A stretch of 64,000 bases of DNA from Thermincola carboxydiphila. GTDB taxonomy: Bacteria > Bacillota > Thermincolia > Thermincolales > UBA2595. The DNA is taken from NCBI GenBank assembly GCA_016841325.1, contig JAENZJ010000006.1, positions 62,001-126,000 on the forward strand. Reading direction: 5' to 3'. How positions within the stretch are numbered: position 1 is the stretch's first letter; each line of letters opens with the position of its first letter. A model generated the notes under the pieces. It was not told the DNA's origin. It did no database searches and saw only the letters and a program-made list of their open reading frames with translations. The translations under genes and the position numbers were made by a program. Below, piece by piece: positions 49,673 through 57,984 of the stretch.

Positions 49673-50476
49673 ATGCCAGTTGATTATCACATCCATACCA
49701 AAATGTGCGGCCATGCTTCCGGAGAAATGGAGGAGTATGTTGCGTCTGCCAGGCAAAAAGGGCTCAGGGAAATAGGTTTTGCCGACCATATCCCCATGTA
49801 TTTTCTGCCTCCCGCAAAGAGGGATGATTCCATTGCCATGAAAGAAGAGGAACTGGATACCTATGTGGGACGGGTCCGGGAAATTCAGGAAAAGTATTAT
49901 CCTTTCCCCATTAAGCTTGGTATGGAAGCTGATTTCGTGCCCGGTATGGAAAATGAGCTGAAGGCAGTCTTAAAAAGGCACGATCTTGATTATATATTGG
50001 GCTCGGTTCACTATCTTGATGGCTGGGGTTTCGACAATCCTGCGCAAAGGGATGGCTATGACAGGTGGGATCTGTATGAATTGTACCGGCGCTATTTTTC
50101 TACTGTACAGAAAGCAGCGGCCAGTGGTATTTTCGACAGTCTGGCCCATCCTGACCTGATAAAGAAATTTGGTATCCGGCCAGAAGGGGATATTACAGAA
50201 ATCTATGAGGATACCGTACGGGAAATAGCTGCTGCCGGGGTTTGTATCGAAGTTAATACCTCCGGATTGCGAGTGCCTGCCGGCGAAATTTATCCCAATA
50301 CCGGTTTTTTGCAGCTTTGCCATAAATACAGGGTACCCGTTACCCTTGGTTCTGATGCTCATCTGCCGCAGCAAGTGGGTGCCGGCTTTAAAGAGGCTGT
50401 TGATATTTTAAAAAGTGTCGGGTATACTAAAGTGGTTACTTTTACGGGGAAAAACAAAAATTACTATCAGATATGA
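49673..50476 (+). CDS. PHP-domain histidinol-phosphatase family protein
   Basis: The 267-residue metal-dependent phosphoesterase has the PHP motifs: 'DYHIHTKMCGHASG' (residues 4-17), 'FADHIPMY' near 39, 'SVHYLDG' near 118, 'SLAHPDLIKKFG' near 157 and 'LGSDAHLPQQVG' near 228. HisK-type members hydrolyse histidinol phosphate in histidine synthesis. No his genes are nearby, so the actual substrate could be another phosphate ester. ATG 49673 follows GCAGGGAGGGTG and starts four bases after the VWA stop codon. Confidence 0.88.
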   Translation: MPVDYHIHTKMCGHASGEMEEYVASARQKGLREIGFADHIPMYFLPPAKRDDSIAMKEEELDTYVGRVREIQEKYYPFPIKLGMEADFVPGMENELKAVLKRHDLDYILGSVHYLDGWGFDNPAQRDGYDRWDLYELYRRYFSTVQKAAASGIFDSLAHPDLIKKFGIRPEGDITEIYEDTVREIAAAGVCIEVNTSGLRVPAGEIYPNTGFLQLCHKYRVPVTLGSDAHLPQQVGAGFKEAVDILKSVGYTKVVTFTGKNKNYYQI

Positions 50477-50524
50477 TTAGGTTTCATGATGCTAAAACTG
50501 CTTTAATATGATATACTATTAATT

Positions 50525-50562
50525 GGGTTTTCCGGTTATACTAATGCCGGCAGACCAAACCC
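50525..50562 (+). other. Inverted repeat in the leader of the YdjM-like gene
   Basis: GGGTTT (50525-50530) pairs with AAACCC (50557-50562), with CCGG and CCGG pairing inside. It lies within the 111-bp gap before the next start codon. No T-run follows; a small leader structure is possible. Confidence 0.35.
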
Positions 50563-50587
50563 GAGGGTTACGAAAGGGTGATAGTTT

Positions 50588-51571
50588 GTGGATTTGATTT
50601 CTCACGGATTAATGGGGACAGTAATGGCCGGGCTCGGGCTTAACAAGAAATTCGGCCTTGCCGGTACGGTGACAATGATTATCGCCAATATTGCCCCAGA
50701 CCTTGATATTGTAGCAGGTCTCAAGGGACCTAAGGCATTTTATAAATATCACCGTGAAATAACGCATTCACTGCTTGGGGCGGCTGTACTGTGGGCCCTG
50801 ATTTCAGGAGGGATTTACCTCTTTACCCCGCTGGACAGTTTTGCTGCCATTTTTATAATGGTTGGCGCGGGACTGGCGGGTCACCTGGTGATGGACTCGT
50901 TTACACCCTGGGGGCTGCCGCTTTTTTACCCGTTTTCGTCTAAAAAGTATGGTTTTGACCTGATTTGGTTTTTTGACCCGGTGATGATAACTTCCATGGT
51001 GGGCAGTGTTTACCTGGCATACCACTTCCCGGGGCACGAGATAATGTTTTATATTTTGGGTATTGGAATGATTGCATCTTACCTCCTGCTGCGGGTTTTC
51101 CAGAAACGTAAGGCCCGCCGGATGGCTGCAGGTGAAGTGGGCCCCAGGTTCAGGGATGCAGAGGTGTATGTACTGCCTTCAGCTATCAGCCCCTTTATGT
51201 GGGATGTTATTTATAAGGCCAGAAGCCAGTACCTTTATGTAAGTGTTGATACCAGGAAAAAAGAGATCCTGGCTGCCAGGGAGTTTGTTTCTGCCTCATA
51301 TCACAGGTGTATTAAGCAGTCCTGTGATGCGGAACTGGTGGATATCTTTCTGAAAAGGGCACGTTTTCCCTTTTACAGTTTTGACAGAATTGACGGCGGG
51401 TACAGAGTGGAATGGTGTGATGCCCAGCTGCTTAACCTGGGCGGGGTGCACGGTGTTACTGTTTACCTAAGTGATTGTGGCGCCGTTACCGGTGAAAAAC
51501 TGCAAGTGAAAAAGCCGGTGCGCCGCCGTAGGAGAAAAATTGAAGACTACCTTCAGGAGGAAGCGTCATAA
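50588..51571 (+). CDS. YdjM-like membrane-bound metal-dependent hydrolase (DUF457)
   Basis: The 327-residue protein opens with the family signature 'SHGLMGTVMAG', then 'PDLDIVAG', 'YHREITHSLLGA' and 'GHLVMDSFTPWG', whose His and Asp residues would bind a metal. About four transmembrane helices fill the first 180 residues; the last 150 are soluble, beta-rich and end in a basic tail ('RRRRRK'). GTG 50588 follows AAAGGGTGATA. The precise reaction is unknown for the whole family, which has a tie to phospholipid or LexA-regulated functions in other bacteria. Confidence 0.8.
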   Translation: MDLISHGLMGTVMAGLGLNKKFGLAGTVTMIIANIAPDLDIVAGLKGPKAFYKYHREITHSLLGAAVLWALISGGIYLFTPLDSFAAIFIMVGAGLAGHLVMDSFTPWGLPLFYPFSSKKYGFDLIWFFDPVMITSMVGSVYLAYHFPGHEIMFYILGIGMIASYLLLRVFQKRKARRMAAGEVGPRFRDAEVYVLPSAISPFMWDVIYKARSQYLYVSVDTRKKEILAAREFVSASYHRCIKQSCDAELVDIFLKRARFPFYSFDRIDGGYRVEWCDAQLLNLGGVHGVTVYLSDCGAVTGEKLQVKKPVRRRRRKIEDYLQEEAS

Positions 51572-51607
51572 CTTTATTAGACAGCCTTAAAATTTAATAT
51601 CAACACC

Positions 51608-51730
51608 AAGGAGTGGCAGATATGTTCCTGCACGACGGCAACAATTCAGCTTGTTACCGGCTCCCGCATTCGCGGCTCGCCGATAAGCTGACATCAGACT
51701 CGTCGTTCCGGAAAATATCTGCCACTTCTT
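51608..51730. repeat. Large imperfect hairpin element of 123 bp
   Basis: The outer arms (51608-51623 and 51715-51730) pair over 16 bp with one G-T. Inner helices continue the same axis: TTCC/GGAA, ACGAC/GTCGT, CAGCTT/AAGCTG, CGGC/GCCG and CCGC/GCGG with a four-base tip. It is far larger than a terminator. It could be a MITE-like insertion or a structured RNA. It holds no ORF. Confidence 0.75.
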
Positions 51731-51807
51731 TTATTTATGCCCAAATTATAGTGGCTGCCCCATTAGGTTATTGTACCACCGGGCAAGAATGAATCCGGAT
51801 CAGGGCG

Positions 51808-51918
51808 TTAATCATCAACAAAAGTAAACAATTCATCGATGGTTGTATGTAACGTCCTGGCTATATCATGGGCCAGCTTTAATGAAGGATTGTACTTTCC
51901 CTTTTCCAGGTGAAGAAA
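51808..51918 (-). pseudogene. C-terminal fragment of an XRE-family (HTH_3) regulator
   Basis: The minus strand reads '[19 protein letters not shown]' and then '[14 protein letters not shown]' before TAA. This is the last third of a Cro/C1-type helix-turn-helix protein of the short YgzD-like class (EKGKYNPSL is its usual recognition-helix end). Upstream of about 51913 the homology stops and a stop codon (TGA) follows in frame, so the N-terminal half is missing. It marks a deletion or insertion point between the YdjM-like gene and mraZ. Confidence 0.7.
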
Positions 51919-52086
51919 AAAATACAAAAAAAGTATTCACACCTTCCTGAAGACAAAACACTACCAATAGAGGTTACTGTAAGCAAGGAATACAACATGT
52001 TGTGTATTAGTGAGCTTTTGTCAATAAAACCAAGAAAACCGGGGATAATCGGCGAAAATAATTTTACAAAAAACTCTAAAGTTTAG
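51910..52086 (+). CDS. Possible 58-residue ORF at the scar junction
   Basis: GTG 51910 opens an AT- and Lys-rich frame ([14 protein letters not shown]...) ending at 52086. The codon use is more AT-rich than that of the neighbours and the ribosome-binding site is poor (CCAGG, almost abutting). The segment with '[12 protein letters not shown]' does not match a family I know. It may be the tail of a lost gene joined to the regulator fragment. Confidence 0.25.
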   Translation: MKKKIQKKYSHLPEDKTLPIEVTVSKEYNMLCISELLSIKPRKPGIIGENNFTKNSKV

Positions 52087-52098
52087 GAGGAGTTTTTT
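52069..52098 (+). terminator. Terminator upstream of mraZ
   Basis: AAAAAACTC...GAGTTTTTT forms a hairpin with a terminal T-run, isolating the division cluster from the scar region. Confidence 0.65.
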
Positions 52099-52117
52099 CG
52101 ATTATGGAGAATAACAG

Positions 52118-52152
52118 TGGTATAAAGTGGGGATAAGTGGGGGAAAGTGTTC
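52118..52152 (+). promoter_or_regulatory. MraZ operator: four TGGGG-type boxes at 10-bp intervals
   Basis: TGGTA (52118), TGGGG (52128), TGGGG (52138) and TGTTC (52148) are each separated by five bases, the spacing known for MraZ boxes (TGGGN-N5 repeats). A -10-like TATAAA lies at 52121-52126. MraZ should bind here and control its own operon. Confidence 0.8.
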
Positions 52153-52188
52153 CGAAACCCCGCTTTGGTGGGGGCAGGTGAACAGGCC

Positions 52189-52626
52189 ATGTTTGTGGGG
52201 GAGTATCAACATACTATAGATACAAAAGGAAGGCTGATTATTCCCCAGAAATTCAGGGATGGCCTGGGAGAAAAGTTTATTGCCACCAAAGGCCTGGATA
52301 ACTGTCTGTTTGTTTACCCCATGGATGCCTGGCAGCAGATTGAACAGAAGTTTAAAACGATCCCATCAACCAGCAAGGATGCCAGGGCTTTTGCCAGACT
52401 GTTTTTTTCAGGTGCCACTGAATGTGAACTGGACAAACAGGGCAGGATATTACTCCCGGCAAACCTCAGGGAACACGCAGGCCTGGAAAAAGAAGTGGTG
52501 GTACTTGGAGTATCCACTAAGGTAGAGATTTGGAGCAGGGAAAATTGGGAAAAATACAGCAGTGAAGCTGAACCGACTTATGAGGAAATTGCCGAAAAAA
52601 TTGTTGAGTTTGACCTCGGTATTTAA
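52189..52626 (+). CDS. mraZ: Transcriptional regulator MraZ
   Basis: The 145-residue protein has two SpoVT/AbrB-like repeats, each with the DxxGR core: '[14 protein letters not shown]' (residues 11-24) and '[14 protein letters not shown]' (near 83-96). MraZ forms rings that bind the TGGGN repeats before its own gene. ATG 52189 is chosen from '[11 protein letters not shown]', which fits family lengths (about 143); the longer frame from 52147 would begin inside the operator. First gene of the division cluster. Confidence 0.96.
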   Translation: MFVGEYQHTIDTKGRLIIPQKFRDGLGEKFIATKGLDNCLFVYPMDAWQQIEQKFKTIPSTSKDARAFARLFFSGATECELDKQGRILLPANLREHAGLEKEVVVLGVSTKVEIWSRENWEKYSSEAEPTYEEIAEKIVEFDLGI

Positions 52627-52666
52627 TTCAGACAAAAAGAAAGATATTTAGAAAGGTGAAGGCGGG

Positions 52667-53632
52667 ATGAAAAATTTCCACCATGTTCCTGTAATGTTGC
52701 ACGAAGTTATGACGCACCTGAATCTGAAGCAGGGTGGAACATATGTAGACTGTACACTGGGTGGAGGCGGGCATACATTAGAGATAATAAAAAAAATCCA
52801 ACCCGGTGGCCGGGTCATAGGCATTGACCAGGACCCTAATGCATTGGCAGCCGCACGGCAGAGGCTTGAAAGTTATGGCCAGAGCATTGTTTTTGTTCAC
52901 AGCAACTATTACAGGCTAAAAGAGATTTCTGCAGAACTGGACCTGGATGGAGCAGACGGGGTCCTTTTTGACCTCGGGGTGTCCTCACACCAGCTTGACG
53001 AAGGAGAACGGGGTTTTAGCTATATGCAGGATGCATCCCTGGACATGCGGATGAATCCGGGAGACAGGGTAACAGCAGAACAAATTGTCAATGAAAAGAC
53101 AGAGGATGAGCTGGCTGCGATAATCAGGGACTTTGGTGAAGAAAGATGGGCCAGAAGAATTGCCCGGTTTATAGTTGAGTACCGGGAGAAAAGTCCCATA
53201 CATACAACGGGAGAGCTTGTGGAAATTATTAAAAAGGCTGTCCCGGCAGGTGCCAGAAGGGAAGGGCCGCATCCGGCAAAACGTACGTTCCAGGCCCTGA
53301 GGATTGCTGTTAATGACGAATTGAACAGGTTCAGGAATGCGCTGCATGATGCTGTGGATATCACCAGGCCCGGAGGGCGGATTTGTGTGATATCATTTCA
53401 TTCCCTGGAGGACAGAATCGCTAAAGAGGTGTTCCGCGACCTGGCAAAATCCTGTATATGTCCCCCGGGGCTGCCTGTCTGTATGTGCAATAAAAAACAG
53501 CAGGTCCGGGTCCTTACCGGTAAGCCTGTACTGCCGACTCCGGAAGAGCTTCAAGTCAACCCGCGCGCCCGAAGCGCCAAACTCAGAGCAGCGGAAAAGT
53601 GCCGAGTTCTAAACAACGGGGAGGATGAATAA
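52667..53632 (+). CDS. rsmH: 16S rRNA (cytosine1402-N4)-methyltransferase RsmH
   Basis: The 321-residue protein methylates N4 of C1402 in 16S rRNA. The SAM site 'DCTLGGGGHTLEI' (residues 24-36), 'FDLGVSSHQLDEGERGFSY' near 102-120 and 'TFQALRIAVNDELN' near 206 are the family hallmarks, and the C-terminal 'NPRARSAKLRAAEK' is complete. Formerly mraW. ATG 52667 follows GAAAGGTGAAGGCGGG. It sits in its usual place behind mraZ. Confidence 0.96.
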   Translation: MKNFHHVPVMLHEVMTHLNLKQGGTYVDCTLGGGGHTLEIIKKIQPGGRVIGIDQDPNALAAARQRLESYGQSIVFVHSNYYRLKEISAELDLDGADGVLFDLGVSSHQLDEGERGFSYMQDASLDMRMNPGDRVTAEQIVNEKTEDELAAIIRDFGEERWARRIARFIVEYREKSPIHTTGELVEIIKKAVPAGARREGPHPAKRTFQALRIAVNDELNRFRNALHDAVDITRPGGRICVISFHSLEDRIAKEVFRDLAKSCICPPGLPVCMCNKKQQVRVLTGKPVLPTPEELQVNPRARSAKLRAAEKCRVLNNGEDE

Positions 53633-53634
53633 GT

Positions 53635-54126
53635 TTGTTAGTAGCTAAAGAAAGCTTTGACTACCGGAACCTTCCGCAGGAACAGCAGCATAACCGGACC
53701 GTGGTCAGGAAGGTCCGTAGAGTAAGGGCAAAAACAAAGTTTGTGTACTGTACTATTGCAGTGGTCACTCTTTGCCTTGCATTTTTGCTCGTTTCCCGGA
53801 ACGCGGAGATTGCCTCGGCAGGCTACGATATCTTAGCTCTGAGAAAAGAGCTCCAGGAACTGGATACTCAAAACCAGATTCTGCAGCGAAAAATTGATGA
53901 AATGAAATCCCTTGAGAACATAGAGTATATGGCAACTGTCAGGCTTGGCATGGAAAAACCTGAGCTGGCAGAAGGAGTTGAATTTGTTCCTGTCGAATAC
54001 TCTAAAGCCGGCTCAAAGGGTGCGATAGGGATAGCTTCTGCTGCAGAGGTTCCGGAGGAACCGGTCCGGGAGCAGCAGAAAAGAAATTCCCTGGTTCAGG
54101 CCCTCGCTAGTCTGATCAACGGATAA
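53635..54126 (+). CDS. ftsL: Cell division protein FtsL
   Basis: The 163-residue bitopic protein has a basic cytoplasmic N-terminus (about 1-35), one membrane helix (about 36-54) and an extracellular leucine-zipper coiled coil (about 64-95; 'LRKELQELDTQNQILQRKI'). A loose C-terminal tail follows. FtsL links the division proteins DivIC/FtsB and FtsW-PBP. Identified by form and gene order, since the family is poorly conserved. TTG 53635 begins two bases after rsmH, whose end carries its ribosome-binding site (GGGGAGG). Confidence 0.87.
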   Translation: MLVAKESFDYRNLPQEQQHNRTVVRKVRRVRAKTKFVYCTIAVVTLCLAFLLVSRNAEIASAGYDILALRKELQELDTQNQILQRKIDEMKSLENIEYMATVRLGMEKPELAEGVEFVPVEYSKAGSKGAIGIASAAEVPEEPVREQQKRNSLVQALASLING

Positions 54127-54184
54127 CCGGGGTTAACCGGACGGAGTTGAAGCAACCAATAGAAAACAGAGGGGTTGACTTCAG

Positions 54185-56314
54185 GTGCAGGCCACAAGTA
54201 TAGTAATTAGGAAACGGGTCACCAGACTTTTCATAATTGTTGGTGTTGTTCTTTGTCTATTAATCGGAAGACTGGCATGGATACAGTTCGTCCGTGGTGA
54301 GGAACTCAAGGAAAAAGCCAAGCTGAACCGGATGGACGACATACCGATACCGGCTGAGCGGGGCGCTATATATGACAGAAACGGTGAAGAGCTGGTGGTT
54401 AGCATCAGCTCCGATTCTGTTTGTGCCTTCCCGCCATTGGTAAAGGACGGTGATCCTGAGGAAACGGCCAGGGAAGTTGCCCGTATTCTGGGGATGGAAT
54501 ATGACGATGTCTATAAAAGGATTACCAAAAACACTAATTTTGAATATATTAAGAGAAGAGTTGACCCGGAAATAACTCAGGAACTTAAAAAACTGGACCT
54601 GCCCGGGATAGATATCGTTGAGGAAAGCAAACGGTCCTACAGCAAAGGAAAACTTGCTTCCCATATCCTGGGTTTTGTGGGTTATGACAACAAGGGACTT
54701 GATGGACTGGAAGTCAAGATGGATGAGTACCTGTCAGGTACTCCCGGGCGTATTGTCATAGAGAAAGATGCCAGAGGCAGGCAGATTCCGCAGGCCCTGC
54801 ATGAACGGATTCCTCCCGTACCCGGCAATAATGTCTGGCTCACACTGGATGAAACCATACAGTATTTTGTGGAACGGGAACTGGATAATATAATAGCCCA
54901 GTATGAACCTAAAAGTGCGGTTATAATTGTGATGGATCCCGAAACCGGCGCTGTCCTTGGTATGGGTTCGAGACCTGATTATGACCCGGCAGATTACGGC
55001 AGTTACCCTCCTGAAAACCGGCGCAATATGGCTGTTCAGCTCAATTATGAACCCGGTTCCACCTTTAAAATTATTACTTCTGCAGCTGCCCTTGAAGAGG
55101 GGACGGTAAAGCCTGATGACAGGTTTTATGACCCCGGGTATGCGACAGTGGGTGACCGCAGGATAAAGTGCTGGAAATATCCCCAGGCACATGGGGCGCA
55201 GTCTTTTGAAGAAGTGGTTATGAATTCCTGTAACCCCGGGTTCGTAGAAGTGGGGTTGGAAATGGGCAGGGAAAAGTTTTACCGGTACATTAATGCCTTT
55301 GGTTTCGGCCAGAAGACAGGTATTAACCTTAGCGGTGAAGGTAAAGGCATAGTCATTCCGGAAAAAGATGTTAAGCCCATCAATATTGCAACAATTGCAA
55401 TCGGCCAGTCCATATCTGTAACTCCGCTTCAACTGATTACAGCAATGTCAGCTGTGGCTAATGACGGCATCCTGATGAAACCCAGAATAATAGAGAAAAT
55501 TACTGACAGTGAGGGAAGGCTGGTTAAGGAGTTCAAACCTGAGCCTGTCAGGCAGGTGGTATCCCGGGAAACAGCCAGCCAGCTGTCACTGATTCTTGAG
55601 AAAGTAGTAAATTCAGGTACTGGTAAAAATGCTTATCTTGAAGGCTACCGTGTGGCCGGGAAGACCGGGACGGCGCAGAAGGCAGGCCCCGGAGGCTATG
55701 TCCAGGGCAAGTATGTGGCTTCTTTTGCCGGATTTGCTCCGGCCAATGATCCTAAAATAGCGCTCCTGGTAGTTATTGATGAACCAAAGCCCGGCCAGCA
55801 TTATGGCGGGCAGTTGGCAGCTCCGGTATTCAAAAACATTGCCAAAGACACCCTGCGCTATCTCAATGTAACTCCTGAACTAAGTGAGGAAGAGATAGAA
55901 AACAGGGAAGAACAGGCTCAGGTACTTGTCCCTGATGTAGTTAACACAGCCCTGGAAGATGCCAGGGGTATCCTGCGGGAAGCAGGACTTCAGGCCAGGG
56001 TTGAGGGTGAGGGGTCCTGGGTCATTAATCAGCAGCCCAAAGCCGGTGCCAAGATCCCGGCAGGTTCTGAAGTAATCGTTTACCTTGGGCAGCGGGGAGG
56101 AAACATCCCGGAAGGGCAGGAGCGCACCGTGCCGGACCTGACCGGCATGACCATGAGGGAAGCCGGACAGCTGCTGGGAAGTCTGGGCCTAAAGTTAAAC
56201 CCTGAGGGAACAGGGATTGCAGTGGAACAGAAACCTCCCCCGGGAACCAAGCTAAAATCAGGTGAAATGGTTAGTGTCGTGTTCTCTCCTCCTGTGTGGG
56301 AACCGTCTCCATAA
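54185..56314 (+). CDS. Class B penicillin-binding protein (PBP2B/SpoVD type) with two PASTA domains
   Basis: The 709-residue protein has a membrane anchor (about 10-30), a dimerisation domain (about 45-220) and a transpeptidase domain (about 250-570): Ser292 in 'GSTFKI', 'SCN' near 345 and 'KTGTAQ' at 493. Two PASTA domains close it (about 580-635 and 645-705). It cross-links septal peptidoglycan. Bacillus SpoVD has one PASTA domain and PBP2B two, so one protein here may serve both vegetative and sporulation division; only one such gene is present. GTG 54185 is nominal, with a weak ribosome-binding site. Confidence 0.9.
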   Translation: MQATSIVIRKRVTRLFIIVGVVLCLLIGRLAWIQFVRGEELKEKAKLNRMDDIPIPAERGAIYDRNGEELVVSISSDSVCAFPPLVKDGDPEETAREVARILGMEYDDVYKRITKNTNFEYIKRRVDPEITQELKKLDLPGIDIVEESKRSYSKGKLASHILGFVGYDNKGLDGLEVKMDEYLSGTPGRIVIEKDARGRQIPQALHERIPPVPGNNVWLTLDETIQYFVERELDNIIAQYEPKSAVIIVMDPETGAVLGMGSRPDYDPADYGSYPPENRRNMAVQLNYEPGSTFKIITSAAALEEGTVKPDDRFYDPGYATVGDRRIKCWKYPQAHGAQSFEEVVMNSCNPGFVEVGLEMGREKFYRYINAFGFGQKTGINLSGEGKGIVIPEKDVKPINIATIAIGQSISVTPLQLITAMSAVANDGILMKPRIIEKITDSEGRLVKEFKPEPVRQVVSRETASQLSLILEKVVNSGTGKNAYLEGYRVAGKTGTAQKAGPGGYVQGKYVASFAGFAPANDPKIALLVVIDEPKPGQHYGGQLAAPVFKNIAKDTLRYLNVTPELSEEEIENREEQAQVLVPDVVNTALEDARGILREAGLQARVEGEGSWVINQQPKAGAKIPAGSEVIVYLGQRGGNIPEGQERTVPDLTGMTMREAGQLLGSLGLKLNPEGTGIAVEQKPPPGTKLKSGEMVSVVFSPPVWEPSP

Positions 56315-56363
56315 GAGGTCGTTTCCCGCAAACTGCTGCACTTGGGAAAGGTCTGATTTTTCA

Positions 56364-56396
56364 CGGGATTAGATGTTTTGGAAACATCCAATCCCG
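56364..56396 (+). other. Stable hairpin between the PBP gene and murE
   Basis: CGGGATT-a-GATGTTT pairs with AAACATC-c-AATCCCG (14 pairs, one mismatch, three-base loop). No T-run follows, so it is not a standard terminator. It may limit read-through, or mark an RNA processing or stability site. Confidence 0.6.
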
Positions 56397-56468
56397 CTGC
56401 ATATTTATGGATAAATTGGTGTTTTACTGCCAATAATAAGTATACATGATATTTGGTCGGAGGTTATC

Positions 56469-57953
56469 ATGATAAATCTGCGTGAATTGATACGTGACCT
56501 GGATATTGTTGAAACCAGGGGAACCCTTGATACAGTCCTGGCCGGTCTGAGTTATGATTCCAGGAAGGTGGCCCCGGGCTATGGGTTCGTGTGTGTGGAA
56601 GGCTTTAAAACCGACGGGCACAGGTATGTACAGTCTGCCCTGGAGCAGGGTGCGGCAGCAGTTGTTGCACAGAGGCCGGTAGAGGTTCCGGAGGGGGTAC
56701 CCCTTGTCATAGTGCGGGATACGCGAAAGGGCCTGGCATTAATGAGTGCCGCCATGACCGGTTACCCTTCCCGGAAACTTACTATGGTAGGGGTAACGGG
56801 AACAAACGGGAAGACTACGACGACATATCTTATTGAACGGATATTTGGCGAAGAAGGCTATAAGGTTGGCCTTATCGGGACAATTATGAACAAGATAGGT
56901 GAAAAGGCACTTCCTGTCACCAACACCACTCCCGAATCCCTGGACCTTCAGGTTCTGTTAAAAGAGATGGTGGACAGCGGGGTTACCCATGCCGTGATGG
57001 AGGTCTCCTCCCATGCGTTGGACCTCAACCGTACAGAGGCTGTTGAGTTTGATAATGCCGTTTTTACTAATATCACTCAGGATCACCTGGATTTCCACGG
57101 GAACATGGAGAACTATCTGGAGGCCAAGAAAAAACTGTTTGCAGGACTCGACAGGTATGTAGGAAAATCACTGCCCAAATATGGTATTATAAATAGTGAT
57201 GACCCCAGCGCCCGGAGTATCATAGAAGCTACCAAAGGAAGAGTGCTGACCTATGGGGTGAAAAATGACTGTGATGTAAAGGCATATAATATCAGTTTAA
57301 GGTCAGACCGGGCAGCATTTGATGTCATAACCCCAAAGGGTGACCTGTACCTGGAAATTCATCTGCCCGGGATGTTCAATGTATATAACTCTCTGGCCGC
57401 CGTGGCGGTGGGGATTTCGCGGGATATCGGGCTTGATTCCGTCAAAAAAGCCCTGGAATCTGTAAAGGGTGTCCCGGGGCGTATGGAAAAGGTCTCTGAG
57501 GGTCAGGACTTTACCGTATTGGTTGATTATGCCCACACTCCTGACGGACTGGAAAACATTATCAGGGCAGCCCGTGAGTTTGCCAGGGGACGGGTGATCA
57601 CGGTGTTCGGCTGCGGAGGTGACCGGGACCGGAGTAAACGCCCGATTATGGGAGAAATATCGGCCCGGCTCAGTGATTATTCTGTCCTGACTTCAGATAA
57701 CCCCAGGACAGAAGACCCGCTTTTCATTATCTCCCAGATAGAAGAGGGAGTCAGGAAAGTGGTTGACAGGTCCGGATACTCTGTCATCCCTGACCGCAGG
57801 GAGGCCATTGCCACTGCGGTCCAAATGGCCGAAGCCGGTGATGTCATCCTTATCGCCGGAAAAGGTCATGAAACATACCAGATAATTAATGACAGGGTGA
57901 ACCATTTTGATGACCGCGAAGTTGCCAGGGAGATGCTGCAAAAGTACCGTTAA
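56469..57953 (+). CDS. murE: UDP-MurNAc-tripeptide synthetase MurE (diaminopimelate-adding)
   Basis: The 494-residue ligase adds the third residue to the peptidoglycan stem peptide. ATP site 'GTNGKTTTTYL' near 116, 'TTPESLDLQ', 'FTNITQDHLDFHG' and the specificity motif Asp410-Asn-Pro-Arg413 ('SDNPRTEDP') are present; DNPR selects meso-diaminopimelate over lysine. ATG 56469 follows GGTCGGAGG. The length is normal. It predicts a meso-DAP cell wall for this organism. Confidence 0.97.
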   Translation: MINLRELIRDLDIVETRGTLDTVLAGLSYDSRKVAPGYGFVCVEGFKTDGHRYVQSALEQGAAAVVAQRPVEVPEGVPLVIVRDTRKGLALMSAAMTGYPSRKLTMVGVTGTNGKTTTTYLIERIFGEEGYKVGLIGTIMNKIGEKALPVTNTTPESLDLQVLLKEMVDSGVTHAVMEVSSHALDLNRTEAVEFDNAVFTNITQDHLDFHGNMENYLEAKKKLFAGLDRYVGKSLPKYGIINSDDPSARSIIEATKGRVLTYGVKNDCDVKAYNISLRSDRAAFDVITPKGDLYLEIHLPGMFNVYNSLAAVAVGISRDIGLDSVKKALESVKGVPGRMEKVSEGQDFTVLVDYAHTPDGLENIIRAAREFARGRVITVFGCGGDRDRSKRPIMGEISARLSDYSVLTSDNPRTEDPLFIISQIEEGVRKVVDRSGYSVIPDRREAIATAVQMAEAGDVILIAGKGHETYQIINDRVNHFDDREVAREMLQKYR

Positions 57954-57984
57954 GATACAACTGAAAATAGGGGTGTAATATGTT

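Noticed and set aside
49970-50374. Minus-strand 134-codon frame inside the PHP gene
   Set aside because: It overlaps conserved PHP motifs on the plus strand and has no start signal.
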